Positions 34,852-45,914 of a DNA stretch of 64,000 nucleotides are shown here, piece by piece. The stretch lies in the NCBI RefSeq assembly GCF_003597395.2, contig NC_133778.1:20390673-20454672 (forward strand), given 5' to 3'. The DNA is from Chelonoidis abingdonii (Eukaryota > Chordata > Testudines > Testudinidae). Below the pieces are notes generated by a model that did not search any database, had not been told where the DNA came from, and worked only from the letters and a program-made list of their open reading frames with translations. The number at the start of each line of letters is the position of its first letter. Within the stretch, counting starts at the first letter, position 1. Position numbers and translations under genes: made by a program.

Positions 34852-35768
34852 TGTCATAAATAGATAGCTAAGGGTTAATGTTTCTTTTATCTGTAAAGGG
34901 TTAACAAAGGGAACCAAACACCTGACCAGAGGACCAATGAGGAAACCGGATTTTTTAAAAGTCAGGGAGGGAATTTTTGGGGTCTGAGTCTTTTGTCTGT
35001 CTCTCAGCTATGATAAGGTTCTTTCTATCTTCTAATCTTCTGTTTCCAAATTGTAAGTACAGGTAGAAAAAAAAAAATAACCCCCACAGGATAATTTTTT
35101 TCTTTTTCCCCTAGGCTTTTATGTTGTTTTGGTTGTATTTACATGTGTGTAGCTTGCTGGAATGTTTCAATATGGATATCTTTTTTGAATCAGACTGTTT
35201 ATCATATTTTTCTTATAAGCAATAGCCTGTATTGTCACTTGATGCAGAGAATTATAGTCTTATGTCTTTTCTTTCTTATATAGTTTTCTTTTTAAGACTT
35301 GTTTGAGTATTTTCTCTCTGGGTAGGTTAAGGAACGAAGGGAAAGGGAATTCTCTTTTGTGTTAGATCTACGGAGGGTAAGCTCTGCAGCACCAGGGAAT
35401 TGGTGGAGGGGGAAGAGACAGAATCATTTCTGTTTCCTTGTATTTGGGTTGTCTCTTTGTGGAATAGAGGAGACATGCTTCTTGGTATTGTGATGTAAAG
35501 AGATTGCTCAGTACTCTCAGGTTAGCCCAGAGAGGAAAGTCTGGGTGGGAGAAAGAGGGGAAGGAAGTGGTTATTTCCCTTTTGTTGTGACACTCAGAGT
35601 CTCGGGTCTCTCCAGGGAAGGTTTTGGGAGACCAGAGGGAGCCAAAACTCTGGAATTTTGGATGTGGCAGCGAGATCAAAGCTAAGCTGGTAATTAAGCT
35701 TAGAGGGTTCATGCAGGCACCCAGATTTTGGACGCTAAGGTCCAGATTTGGAAAGATGCTTATGATGA
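34852..35768 (+). repeat. 5' LTR of the gypsy element
   Basis: Begins TGTCATAAATAGATAGC and ends near ..GATGCTTATGATGA, matching both ends of the solo LTR at 24774-25586. Its terminal GACA is degraded, so the exact end is uncertain by a few bases. Confidence 0.8.
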
Positions 35769-36119
35769 TGAGTGGCTAGCGGTGGAAGTAAGAATCCAGA
35801 AGCCAGTAGGATATTATTTTTCTTTTTCTCTGCTAAGGGCTTTTAGCAGAGAGAAAGGGTTTGGTTTTAAAAGTAGCCAGAGAGAAATTATTTTTCTGCT
35901 GCTTTGGTGGCTTGATTTTTAAGCAAGGAGCCCTTAAGGTGACATTAAGGGTCTTTGTTTAAACAATAGCACTCCCATTGGGAGTCAAGTATCCCCAGCA
36001 AACACACACAGGTAAATAAACTGGTTTGACTTGTTAATTTGCATGTCAAAGGTTAGCTAGAAGAGAAGTTAAACAAAAGGAGTTGCTAGGCAGAACTCCA
36101 GGAGACAACAGAGAGCTAG

Positions 36120-36690
36120 CAGTTCAGACAGAAACCACCAGAGGGCACCCCAACACAAGAAAACAAGAACCATGACTACCACACACGAGGCCTGAACAGG
36201 AGCTAGCAAGACTGGAGGCAGAGGCACAAATCAGAAACGCAGAGCACAAGCGAGACATGGAAAACAAACTACAAGAACTAGAAATAAAGAAAAGAGGATG
36301 GGCTGAGAGAAAGAGAAGAGAGGCCAGCCACAGGAGAGAGCTGGAGATAAAGAGGAAGCCTACAAAAGAGAACAAGCAGCCAAAGATGCAGCCCACCAAC
36401 GAGAGATGGAAAAACACCAATGAGAGATGGAAAAACACCAACGAGAGATGGAAAACAGAGGGAGGCCCACCGGCAGGCCCTGGAATTAGAACAGGCTAAG
36501 CAACAGAACCCAACCCATCTAACCACCCGTCGCCAGTTGTTGTTCAAGCCGCACAAGAAATTTCCCAACTACAAGGCAGGTGATGACACTGAGGCCTTCT
36601 TAGAAAATGTTGAAAGAGCCTGTATTGGGTACAGCATCCCTGTAGACCAGTACATGCTAGAGCTGAGGTCACACTCAGTGGACCCTTAGC
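36120..36690 (+). pseudogene. Gypsy gag-like remnant (coiled coil)
   Basis: A highly charged Lys/Glu/Arg/Gln region encodes KLQELEIKKRGWAERKRREA and a heptad tandem repeat, then FKPHKKFPNYKAGDDTEAFL and ENVERACIGYSIP, which resembles the start of a gypsy capsid domain. Frames change within the region and a stop ends it at 36687-36689. Confidence 0.65.
36392..36462 (+). repeat. 21-bp tandem repeat in gag coiled coil (3 copies)
   Basis: The unit ACGAGAGATGGAAAAACACCA occurs three times with single-base differences. Twenty-one bp is one heptad, so the array extends the coiled coil without changing frame. Confidence 0.85.
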
Positions 36691-37319
36691 AGAAGTGGCG
36701 GCTGAAATGCCAAGGACCAATGAACGATAATAAACTGTTTCAAACCAAAGGCAGATACAGAATGGGGATAACCCGGATCATGCCCGTCGCGTTTCAGAAC
36801 CCAAAAGTGGAAACCAGATGGGTCATTTCCAAACACGCCTACTACGTTGGAAGAATATAAGGCCTGGATATCAGAAACAATGTTCAATCCATTGACGAAC
36901 TTGCACTCCTCATACAATGTAGCAGTTCTTGGATGGTGTTCCTGAGGACATAACACGGTACATACAAGATGGAAAACCCAAAAATCTCACCGAGTGGGGG
37001 AGATTGGACCAAATGGATGGAAGTGGCAGAAAGCAAGAAAGCTACTGTAAAGGGGAATGAAAACCCAGGGGGCACACCGACAATAAACCTACAACCGAGG
37101 GCAACCCAAAACCCACCTACAACCCAAGGAAGCACAGACACCCTATTCTTCACCTCATCGGTCTCCAGTAACTCACCTCGACCCAGTGACCCGTCAGCTG
37201 GAAGGATGCTATAAGTGTAATGAACTGGACATATAAAGGCCAACTGCCCAAAGAACACCACCCGGTGCAAGTCATTACATTACCATCAACACCAAAGATC
37301 CCCAGGCCCAGATACCTCT

Positions 37320-37600
37320 CAAATCCCCTTGGAGCTAAGGGAAATTTGAGAGTGGGCGGAAAGAAGGTTACCGCGTGGAGAGATATGGGGGCACAAGTGT
37401 CAGCTATTCACCAATCCTTCGTGGATCCCAAACTCATCAACCCAAAGGCCAAAGTGACCATTTACCCCTTCATGTCACAAGCTGTAGACTTGCCTACAGC
37501 TGAACTGCCTGTCCAGTACAAAGGCTGTCAGGAAGTTGGACTTTTGCAGTCTATGACAATTATTCCATCCCCATGCTACTGGGGGAAGACTTGACCAACC
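37320..37600 (+). pseudogene. Gypsy aspartic protease remnant
   Basis: The frame reads LRVGGKKVTAWRDMGAQVSA, where the family active site is D-S/T-G-A; here it is DMGA, altered. A strand-rich stretch PKAKVTIYPFMSQAVDLPTA follows, and then a frameshift before the conserved LLGEDL box near 37575. Not functional. Confidence 0.72.
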
Positions 37601-38079
37601 AGGTGAAGCAGGCCAAGAGAGTGGGAATGGTTACACGCAGCCAAACCAGGCAAGCTTCCAGACCCATTCCTGTTCCTGAGCCGTCCACAGAAGCCCCGTC
37701 TGTGTTACCCGAGACCCAGACAGAGGTAGTGGACCTGGATCCCCTGCCAATGGCTGAACCAGCCACAGCAACTCCAGTCCCAGGCCGGAACTGGAACAGC
37801 AACCAGCACCAGCACCAGCAATTGCAACCACATCTTCAACCACAACGCCGGAGGGGGCCAGCGAGCCTGAACTGGCAGAGCAACAGACAACCGTACCGAA
37901 GAGGCTCAGCCAGAGCCTGAAATACCCCCAGATGCACCAGTGGAGAGCGGTTCACCGGCAATGGAAACAACCCCATCACCTACATCGCTTCAGAGGGACC
38001 AAGCCCAAGTCCACCGTCTGAGGAAGAAACTGGTGTCCCCAGCCTCAAGGGAACAGTTCCAGACTGAGCAGGAAGCAGA

Positions 38080-38640
38080 TGACAGCCTTCAGAAGCCTGG
38101 GCGGCGCACGGAGCGCCCCACCGCCTCTCAGCTCTTCTAACCGATCCCGGTTTGTTATAGACCAAGGACTTTTATACAAGGAAATTCTTTCTGGTGGACA
38201 CCAGGAAGAATGGCAGCCACACAAACGGTGGTGGTTCCAACTAAGTACCGGGGAAGCTCTTAAGCTTAGCCATGATCATCCCAGTGGCCATGCTGGGGTG
38301 AACAGAACCAAAGACAGGTTGGGGAAGTCCTTCCACTGGGAGGGGATGGGCAAGGAAGTTGCCCAGTATGTCCGGTCTTGTGAAGTGTGCCAAAGAGTGG
38401 GAAGCCCCAAGATCTGGTCAAGGCCCCTCTCCAGCCACTCCCCATAATTGAGGTCCCATTTCAGCGAGTAGCTGTGGATATTCTGGTCCTTTCCCAAGAA
38501 GACGCCCAGAGGAAAGCAGTACATACTGACTTTCATGGACTTTGCTACCCGATGGCCGGAAACAGTAGCTCTAGGCAACACCAGCCAGGGGAATCCAAAG
38601 CACCTCCTTTGGAACACCTTTAAGATGACTTTGCACAGGT
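38080..38640 (+). pseudogene. Gypsy integrase N-terminal remnant
   Basis: Encodes RFVIDQGLLYKEILSGGHQE, then LSHDHPSGHAGVNRTKDRL and YVRSCEVCQRVG: the H-H-C-C zinc-binding module of retroelement integrases. After 38400 the frame shifts; VAVDILVLSQEDAQRKA and a TDFHGL stretch are the start of the catalytic core. Homology ends soon after. Confidence 0.82.
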
Positions 38641-38875
38641 CTGAGAGGGCAAAGCGCCCTTCATCTTAACAAATAACTTCTCTGAGAAACTTAATGGGGC
38701 TCACCAGTGTGCGTAATATCCCACTAAAGGGAAAACAAAACCTTTTATTTGCTCCTCTCTCATTTTGAATATTCAGAATCTTCTAATTTCAAATTCAGTC
38801 CTGGGAAACTCCACTAGTTTCAGTGGACTAAATAAATGGCAAAATCGCAGGAAGCTCCCTCTGGAACCTGCTCAC

Positions 38876-38970
38876 CTGCTAATCCCCTTGTAAACTGTAG
38901 AGTAAGAACCTTCGCACAGCTTCTCCAGATTCAGGTAGGATGAAACCGTTCCAAACGGGAGGCCCTGTCT
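38876..38970 (-). CDS. CDK15: CDK15 exon 3 (ATP-binding loop, Gly to Cys)
   Basis: Acceptor AAGCAG and donor GTGAGC bound 31 codons plus 2 nt. It encodes LPFGTVSSYLNLEKLCEGSY followed by STVYKGIS: strand beta-1, the glycine-rich loop and beta-2 of the kinase. The family loop is GEGSYATV; here the first glycine codon reads TGC (Cys), seen directly. The AG left at the donor joins A from exon 4 to make Arg. Adjacent exons read on without a shift. Confidence 0.9.
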
Positions 38971-39147
38971 CTGCTTAGATAAGGAAAAGGCATTTTTTAA
39001 GATCCTTTTGTCCCCCCAGCAAAAACAGAGGCTATTTGCATGAAGTCTATTCTGCCCACAATGCTTGGTAATTACACTGTGATTCATAGCTAATAACCAT
39101 CTCTGGATAAACATCTTACAATGGCTGTATACATACTGCACACTCAC

Positions 39148-39291
39148 CCACTGGAATCTCTTCACAAAATCTGTCTCCTGGGAAGGATTGTTGTTACTCC
39201 GTGGTCTCTTCCTCCCAGACTTTTGTAGCTGGAGTGTTTGGAACCACTGGAGTGAATTCATGGGATGTGGCACTCTGTTCAGATCTAGTAA
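39148..39291 (-). CDS. CDK15: CDK15 exon 2 (pre-kinase linker, 48 codons)
   Basis: Flanked by a pyrimidine-rich CCCTCCCAG acceptor and a GTGAGT donor, phase 0 at both ends. It encodes LLDLNR through a basic KRPRSN segment to RFQW, matching the low-complexity linker that precedes the CDK15 kinase domain (family knowledge). The basic KRPRS patch is the most recognisable part. Open throughout. Confidence 0.8.
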
Positions 39292-40215
39292 CTGGGAGGG
39301 GGGAAGCAAACTAAATCAAAGACAAATTCCTCCTACTTATTCATGATTTTCTCTCTTTTCTCCTCAATTTCTCTGATTTTCAGCTCTTGTTTTCTTTTCC
39401 ATCTCCTTTCCCACACTCATGTGTCAGTTCTCTAAGTAACCATAATGGGAGCAACTGTTTAAATGCTACAGCTTTTGTATATGGTATAGCTTGTGAAGCT
39501 GATATTTAAGAATGAATCAATAACTGGGCTGATTTACCCTTCTATTTTGGTTGTAATCTGTTTGGGGTGGGGACTGCAAACCAAATTCAGAAGAGACGTT
39601 TACAGAAGTCCAAATTTACACCTTCTTCTGCTTCCTTCCCCCACAATTACCCTTCATACTGGGACTCTCTTACTACTATGTAACTGACACATTTTTATAC
39701 ATCATTTCTGAACTTGACCCATTGTCTTTTTATTGCTGTAAAACACCATGCAAAGTTATGGTGATATGTCAGCATTAAATAAAAATAATAATTAATGGTG
39801 TGCATCCTCCAAACACAGGTAGCACAACTGCACTGGAGTTGGGATGCCTGTATACTATTTAATCCAGATGTAACAGGATTTATTATCCACAGCAGGGTGC
39901 CTCCTTTAGCAAGATGTAAATCTTTGGCTCCCCTTCCTGGCTTGCACAGAGATAGCTGGAGTGGGGCTTCTCTGAAAACATCAGATCTAGGGAATTCTTC
40001 ATAAGCTAAAGCATGGGGCGATTATAATTCTTCTCAGCAGGGAATCCACAAGACTAGAGCTGAGATAGCTAAAAGTCCTCTGTGTGGTTTCAATGGAAAG
40101 TTTGACCCTTAGTGGATTAGAAAAAACGGCAGACATTTCAGACTTCCAAGCAGAATGGAAGACTGAGCTCCTTCATTTCTCTCTCTGCTAAAACGCTGGC
40201 TGGGGTACTGAATAC

Positions 40216-40335
40216 CTCCATCATAGACTCCACTTCCACGGACTGGGTACTCTGGCTGCGTTGAGAGCCCTGTCTCTCTGAACAGCAACAGCATGATCCA
40301 GGTTTGAGAGCATTTACACACAGCGCTTCCCGCAT
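40216..40335 (-). CDS. CDK15: CDK15 exon 1 (start codon, 40 codons)
   Basis: Starts with ATG at 40335. It reads MREALC, then a PGSCCCCSE stretch and an RSQ-type region, which resembles the Cys-rich N-terminus of CDK15. I chose the end at 40216 because GAG is followed there by GT (GTATTC, a weak donor) in phase 0, which joins in frame to the next exon. The open frame continues past this donor, so the exact boundary is less certain than the start. This N-terminal segment lies outside the kinase domain. Confidence 0.72.
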
Positions 40336-42525
40336 GTTCTCCTGAGTTCAGTAAAAAAATATTATCTCAATTTCTTTCTTTCGACTCTCTGCTCCTCTGT
40401 TGCTAGAAGCGTGTTATGCCAGAGTGTTCATATGACTCACATGAGGTCTGTGCCTCAAGTAGTCTCATGATTTCAGTAGTTTTTCTCCATCAGCCCAACA
40501 CCCAATGGGTCAAATTCATCCCTGGTGTAGCTCCATTGATTTCAGTTAATTTGGCCCAATAGCTTCTAAAAACTGCCAATATTTATGTACAAACTCAATG
40601 GGAAAAGAAAATCTCTGTTAATTCAATATTGTTTTAATTAAGTAATTCAGTGTGATTTACCGAGTAATTAAATGTACTGGTTCCCCCAGCAACAGAGGCT
40701 TGGTTTGCTTGTACATACATAATAGCTTGTATTAATTATAGTGCATGCTGTTAGGTTTTATGCCATTTTATATGTACAGTGTGGGTGAGCTATGGTTTCT
40801 GCAGAAACTGTACATTTGAATTTCCTCACTTCTGTGCATTTAAATTCTTAGCTATCACGTAATAATAGCGTAAGCTTTGGGCACTGCATGTCCTTGTTTG
40901 TTTATTTTTTTGAAGGACAGAGCGAGCTGTGGTTGATGTAATATATTCTGGACTAAGAGCACAAAGTGGCTTTAGCAGAGTGATGAATCCAGCCCAGAAC
41001 ATATCCCATCAATTGTACATTGCATAATCAGTGCAAAGTGGCCTTAAACTGGCTAGAGATAGGGTGAAGAATCTCCCCCTTTCATGGGAACCTTCTGCCA
41101 GTGGAAGTGGCTCTGCTGCCTCTTGAGCCAACTTTCCCCCTTCAACCCAGTATAAGGGGTGGGAAGAGACATGTCCTGAGTGTCCTGGGGGCAGAAGTTA
41201 TGGCACGCGGAAAGCAGGTATCTCATTTACATGGACTTCGCTTCTCAATCCAACCCAAGCAGTTTCCCAGTTAACAATCTATAGCCACTATTGAACATCC
41301 TGTTTCTTGAGCATTTATCTCCTTTCTCTGGATCCTCTGACTCTTGTTGCTCCATTAGGATCCTAAGTGTGTCTATTTGAGTCAGAACTTGTCTAGGTTA
41401 GGGAAATTAGAGGTACACTTGTACAAACCCCAGTGAATGGAAACTGCCTTTTAAAATACATTTAAGCATAAATACCAATGAAAGATGTAATTTTTGATAG
41501 ATAGATTAGATTAGTTTAGATTTATTTTTCCGTGACACATCTCATACTACATCACAGGAAAAAAATCACTTAGTTATAACAAAAGAATGTCACTTCTTCC
41601 AGCTAGCTGAAGCAGCGAAACAAACAAAGCATCACAATAGGTCTATACTTCAGAGCACTGAATAAAAATGGAGTGTTCAGCCCACGTAGCAGAGGTGGAC
41701 TCTCTAATTTACTGTTATAATGATTACTGTGAGGGAAGGTGAGAACAAATACCGGACTCCAACTGCTGCATGATGGGACCTCAGTATCTAAAGAAATGCT
41801 GCAAGGTAATAGAAAAGACGTTCTTATCACTACATAAATAATTACACAGAAGAACACATTATTTTAGAAACATTAAAGTGTTTTAAATATAATTTTTTTA
41901 AAAAAAGGAAACAAAGAATGGCCTTGCAATTAATGCCCTGGACTGGGACTTTGGAAATTTGCTGCCATTGACTTCCTTAGCAAAACTCCCATTGACTTCA
42001 GTAGAATAGGATCAACCCCACTGGGTTACTTACTAGACCGTCCACAGACTTCCTGTGCAGGCTTTATTATTTGTTTGTTTCTTCAAAAATTTAAATGCAT
42101 CAATAGGTGCCTAACTGGTGATCTGGGTGCCTATCTCTCAGTCGTGGGCTTGCACAAATCACTTAACCTCTCCATTCTTCAGTTTCCTTATCTTCTAAGT
42201 GTTCCTGAGGCTGCACTTCAGTTTAAGTATAGTTCTTTAATAGTTCTCTTGGAGAGAGTGGGTTTGGGGTTTTCAGCTATAGTCTGGTACTGTAGTTCAT
42301 AGACAGCTATCTTTGCGAGTTTAATTTTCCCACCAAGCCAGAGTAGGCTGTTTAGCCACTTTTAAAGCCATCTAGACTTTGTAATAGCAGCCGTTGCTGC
42401 TAATGGATACCGTGTGGTTTGATTTCAAGAAGATTTTCATTGTCTTAGTAATGCCGAAGGTTTAACGAGTTTATGTTAGATCATAGGTTCTAATATTTCC
42501 TAAAAACTGTATTCTGTGTGCATGC

Positions 42526-42544
42526 TACACACACACACACACAC
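42526..42544. repeat. (CA)n microsatellite
   Basis: A pure CA run of about nine units between the two genes. Confidence 0.9.
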
Positions 42545-43312
42545 TCAGTTCTTTCTGTAATTCTAAGCACCATGCTATATCTATTGTAGTAAAGTGACTA
42601 TTAATTTACCATTATGGCTCATTATTATGCACTTGAAGCTGGTAAGACTTGTTAGTTATTTCCTTGGTGATAGGGTCCCTGCACCGTGGTGTAGCAGGCT
42701 GCAGTCAAACTGTCTAACATATAATGAAGTTCTGTGGTGCCTCGAGCAAAACTCGAGCACATGTACCGGGAGTATTACTACCAGTCTTATTTTTGCCTTT
42801 TGATGTTTGGTGTAATTTGGTGTTTTTGAAATTATTCTGCAGTTCATTGGTTTTGGCATGGCACTGGCATGCATCCTAGCAATACCTCTTAATTTGATCT
42901 ACAAGCCAGTGGTCTATTTTTGCATTCTGGTGATTACTGGAAAGATAAGACTGAACTTTCCCCAGAAGGCAAGGAAATCCAGGATATCCTGACAGGACCA
43001 TGTGAAAGCATGAGGAAGGTGAGTATAAGGGACTCAGGGTCTGTGAATTTGCCACAAGCTGGAGTCATAAGCCGGTTTGCTTAGGTGTGTGCCAGCATTC
43101 AAATACAGGGGGACATCTGGTCAAGATGGCCCCAAAGCAGTGCAGGTAACAGGTAACCAGACAGGTCAATCCAGATGTGAAGCAATGAAGTGTGGGATTG
43201 CAATGGAAGGACTACCTAAAGTGGTATAATTAATTTGAAATAGGGCTGCGTACGCATTAACCTTATAGCAGTATAACTCATTCAAAAATCTGTTGCTTTC
43301 AAAATGGAGTAA

Positions 43313-43360
43313 TTATATATATAGATAGATAGATAGATATAGATATATAGATATATATAG
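43313..43360. repeat. (GATA)n / (TA)n microsatellite
   Basis: ATAGATAGATAGATAGATAT followed by AGATATATAGATATATATAG. Confidence 0.95.
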
Positions 43361-43774
43361 CAGGATAAGATGTAAAATAAGGTAGAAAAAGATCATTTGT
43401 GTGCAGATGCAGGTACTTATGCCAAAAAAACTAAAGATATATTAAAAAATCTTTCATATGTAGACAAAGCCCTACAGCAGACTCTTGTTGATTTTATGTA
43501 ATGTTTAAATAAAAATAATTTTGTTGTTAAGTACAGGCTGGCAATGCCTTACTAAGAACAACACACTGTTTGTAAATAGTAGCTTTCAGTTTCCTCCTCT
43601 AACTTACTTGTTATACTTTCCTACCTCCTTGTTTTCAGTCATAGCCCCTAACCAATTAACTCTATAAACATAATAATTATCTTGTCATTGGACATGCCAG
43701 TGGACTCTCACATAAGAGGCTGTGATAATTTATGAGAGGATTGATTCAGAGGAAAAGGAGTCAAGTCATCTGGT

Positions 43775-43950
43775 CTCTGTTCTCAGGTATGCCACTAACT
43801 TGTTGTGTGAGCTTGGATAAGTTTCTTAACCTCTTTGTACATCAGTTTCTCCAGTAATAACACTTGCTACTATGCAGGGGTATTATGAAGCGTAATGTTT
43901 ATACAGTGCTTAGAGAGCTTTAGGTGAAAGATGCCATAGAAGTACAAAGT
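43775..43950 (+). repeat. MIR/CORE-SINE-like copy
   Basis: Contains TGTGAGCTTGGATAAGTTTC, CATCAGTTTCTCCAGTAATA and GTTTATACAGTGCTTAGAGA, the standard MIR core and tail order. Confidence 0.7.
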
Positions 43951-45194
43951 ATCCCTGTATTAAGGATGTTCTGTGAGTTGAGGAAGGATTAGATCTTTTA
44001 TCGTATTTTGAAGGCTTCAGAGTAAAACACAGTATTGTTTCAACATGTTCAAAAAACATGTCAGGCCCCCATATCATGAGATTAGTTTAAAAATCATGAC
44101 ATGAGTTAAAGATTTATAAATATTGGATTATTTTCATTTGCCTTCTAGTTTTGAGCCTTTATGAACTTTTATCACATTTTGAAACTTTTCTTGGCACTCC
44201 TGAGAGCTAGAAACTTACTTTTTTTTTTAAATGAAAGCTCAGAAACACTCTAGTCACATGACTCCTGGAGCTGGGACTTTAAGAATAAAACCAAATTTCA
44301 TGAGAGTCACAATAAAATTGTAAGAGTTGGTAATACTGAAAATATAACTTCTTGGTTCTCCTTTGACACACTGCAAATCATAGAAATAAGGTAGGTGAGA
44401 GATATAAATTTCAATAACAATAATAATATGAAAAAAATGGTCATGACTTTGCTTCTTAGCATTTATTATATGATGTAACATATCCAGTTAAATTTTACTT
44501 TACATTCTTTACTTTTCCTGTACCTTCTCATGGTTTATATGGTAATAAATTGGAAGTGTGTATGTGCAACACTGCCCTCTCCTGGATGAGTTCAGAAATG
44601 ATCCACTGTGTGTCTGCTATTACTTACCAGCAATTCTGGCTTTAGCAAGTCTTGCAATGTGTCCTGAATCTGATGGGACCTGACTACAAGCGTCAGGGTT
44701 CGGTCAGCCCTAAAAATAACCAGCACTCTCAAGCACTGGTTCAGTGGTCTCTTATCACCTCTTCCTGCCTGTGAGGTTGGCGTGGTGGTCCAGGCTGTGT
44801 GCGCCACTCTTGCTAGTAGCCACAACCTTGCTGCAGTTCTCACTCTGTAGCACACACAGTGCAGTGAGGTGTGGAGGCTGTCAGGAGTGGGGCATGCAGC
44901 AGCTGCTGAGCCAACCCCATAGGCAGGGCATGGCAGGAGATGGATTGTGGGACCAGGAAACCCAATCAGGCCAAACCCCAAGGATGAGGTGGTAACACTG
45001 ATAGTCTACATATTACATCCTACCAAGGGGGACTGTCAGGGTCAGGTCAGGTCTGAAAACAACTCAACACTCAGGCTCGGGTTGGGTTCAGGTCGGTTGT
45101 GGGCTAGTTGGAGTTGGGCTTTCAAATTAGGTCCAAGCAGACCTCTAGCGGTAAGAGAAATGAATATAGAGTTTGGAGCTGCTGAGAACTAAAC

Positions 45195-45310
45195 CCAGTG
45201 CTGTCATCGACTGTGATCTTGGGCAAGTCCCTTTGCCTCTCTTTGCCACCGTTGATCCACATGTAAAGTGGGAATAATAATGCTGAACCCCTTTACATTG
45301 ATGTTGCAAG
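45195..45310 (+). repeat. MIR-like fragment
   Basis: GTGATCTTGGGCAAGTCCC ... CATGTAAAGTGGGAATAATA is the MIR core. Located between the two genes. Confidence 0.65.
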
Positions 45311-45416
45311 TAATACAAGTCCAGTGTTGTGAATGTGTAAAACTCTGGGTTTTACTGGTGTTTTTAACATACGTGTCAAGTTCCAATACAATGATATAAA
45401 GTGGTTTGCTGTAGTA

Positions 45417-45914
45417 CAGAGGTTCTCAACCAGTAGGGTGACCAGATGTCCGGATTTTACAGGGACAGTCCCGATTTTTGGGTCTTTTTCTTATACAGGC
45501 TCCTATTACCCCTACCCCGTCCCAATTTTTCACATTTGTTGTCTGGTCACCCTATCAACCAGGGAGGCAGGCAGGGATGCACCAAACTTTCTAGGGGAAT
45601 GTGGCAAGTCTTTTAATAATTCAGGAATTACATGTCATGACAGAGGGGCAGATGGGCCAAATTTGAACAGTGTTATGACCCTGTGCACAAGTTTGCAAAC
45701 CACTGACTCAAATCTATCACTGGCTGGCATTGTCAGCACTAATACAGGTAACGGTTTTTTTTATAGTACCATTTTACTTGCATTTTTGAGTAATTTGCCT
45801 GGTATCTCCTGAAGAAATGCATTATCAGTAGTAAATGGCAGCATCCATCTTGCTATTGTGAAAAAAACTATGCTAAAGTTGGGACATGATTCAAAAAAGG
45901 TTGAGAACCTCTTT
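45417..45914. mobile_element. hAT-like element interrupted by a small MITE
   Basis: Inverted ends CAGAGGTTCTCAACC (45417) and GGTTGAGAACCTCTTT (45899-45914). A 117-bp element with its own TA duplication sits near the left end. Between ALS2 and CDK15. Confidence 0.6.
45436..45552. mobile_element. 117-bp palindromic-ended MITE with TA duplication
   Basis: Ends GGGTGACCAGATGTC / TTGTCTGGTCACCC with TA on both sides (45434-45435 and 45553-45554). The interior has opposed GGACAGTCCCGATTTTTGGG and CCGTCCCAATTTTTCAC blocks. Confidence 0.85.

Larger units (their letters stand above)
34852..38640 (+). mobile_element. Ty3/gypsy-type LTR retrotransposon, 3'-truncated
   Basis: A 5' LTR (34852 to about 35768) is followed by a gag-like coiled-coil region, an aspartic protease region and an integrase zinc-binding domain, all plus strand and frameshifted. 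Homology stops near 38640 with no reverse transcriptase and no 3' LTR. It occupies about 3.8 kb of the 4.4-kb CDK15 intron 3, antisense to the gene. Protease followed by integrase without an intervening reverse transcriptase suggests either a Gmr1-like order (integrase before reverse transcriptase) with the 3' half lost, or an internal deletion. Confidence 0.85.
5163..40335 (-). pseudogene. CDK15: CDK15 (PFTAIRE-type cyclin-dependent kinase), 5' part of a probable unitary pseudogene
   Basis: Ten exons on the minus strand, in gene order and with matching phases, encode the N-terminus and most of a CDK15-type kinase: ATP loop, VALK lysine, PFTAI-E helix, HRDLKPQN catalytic loop, DFG, WY-PPD, and the VLGVPTEDTWPG block. 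The locus is head to head with ALS2, as in human. Lesions seen directly: TGA at 34365-34367 (Arg of PFTAIRE), TAA at 25939-25941 (Arg of the LLRGL helix), no AG before the exon at 5163-5226, Gly to Cys in the ATP loop, and Arg to His in WYRPP. The first stop would end the product after 144 residues, before the catalytic loop. No frameshift was found in the exons, so loss looks recent or the locus decays by substitution. The last exons (about 100 C-terminal residues) were not found and probably lie left of position 1. An assembly error is possible but would have to explain several independent sites. Confidence 0.85.

Noticed and set aside
36884..37270. 128-codon minus-strand ORF
   Set aside because: It is the antisense of the gypsy gag-protease region.
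45333..45812. 159-codon ORF on the plus strand
   Set aside because: It crosses the 117-bp MITE and the hAT end, so it is a chance reading of transposon sequence.
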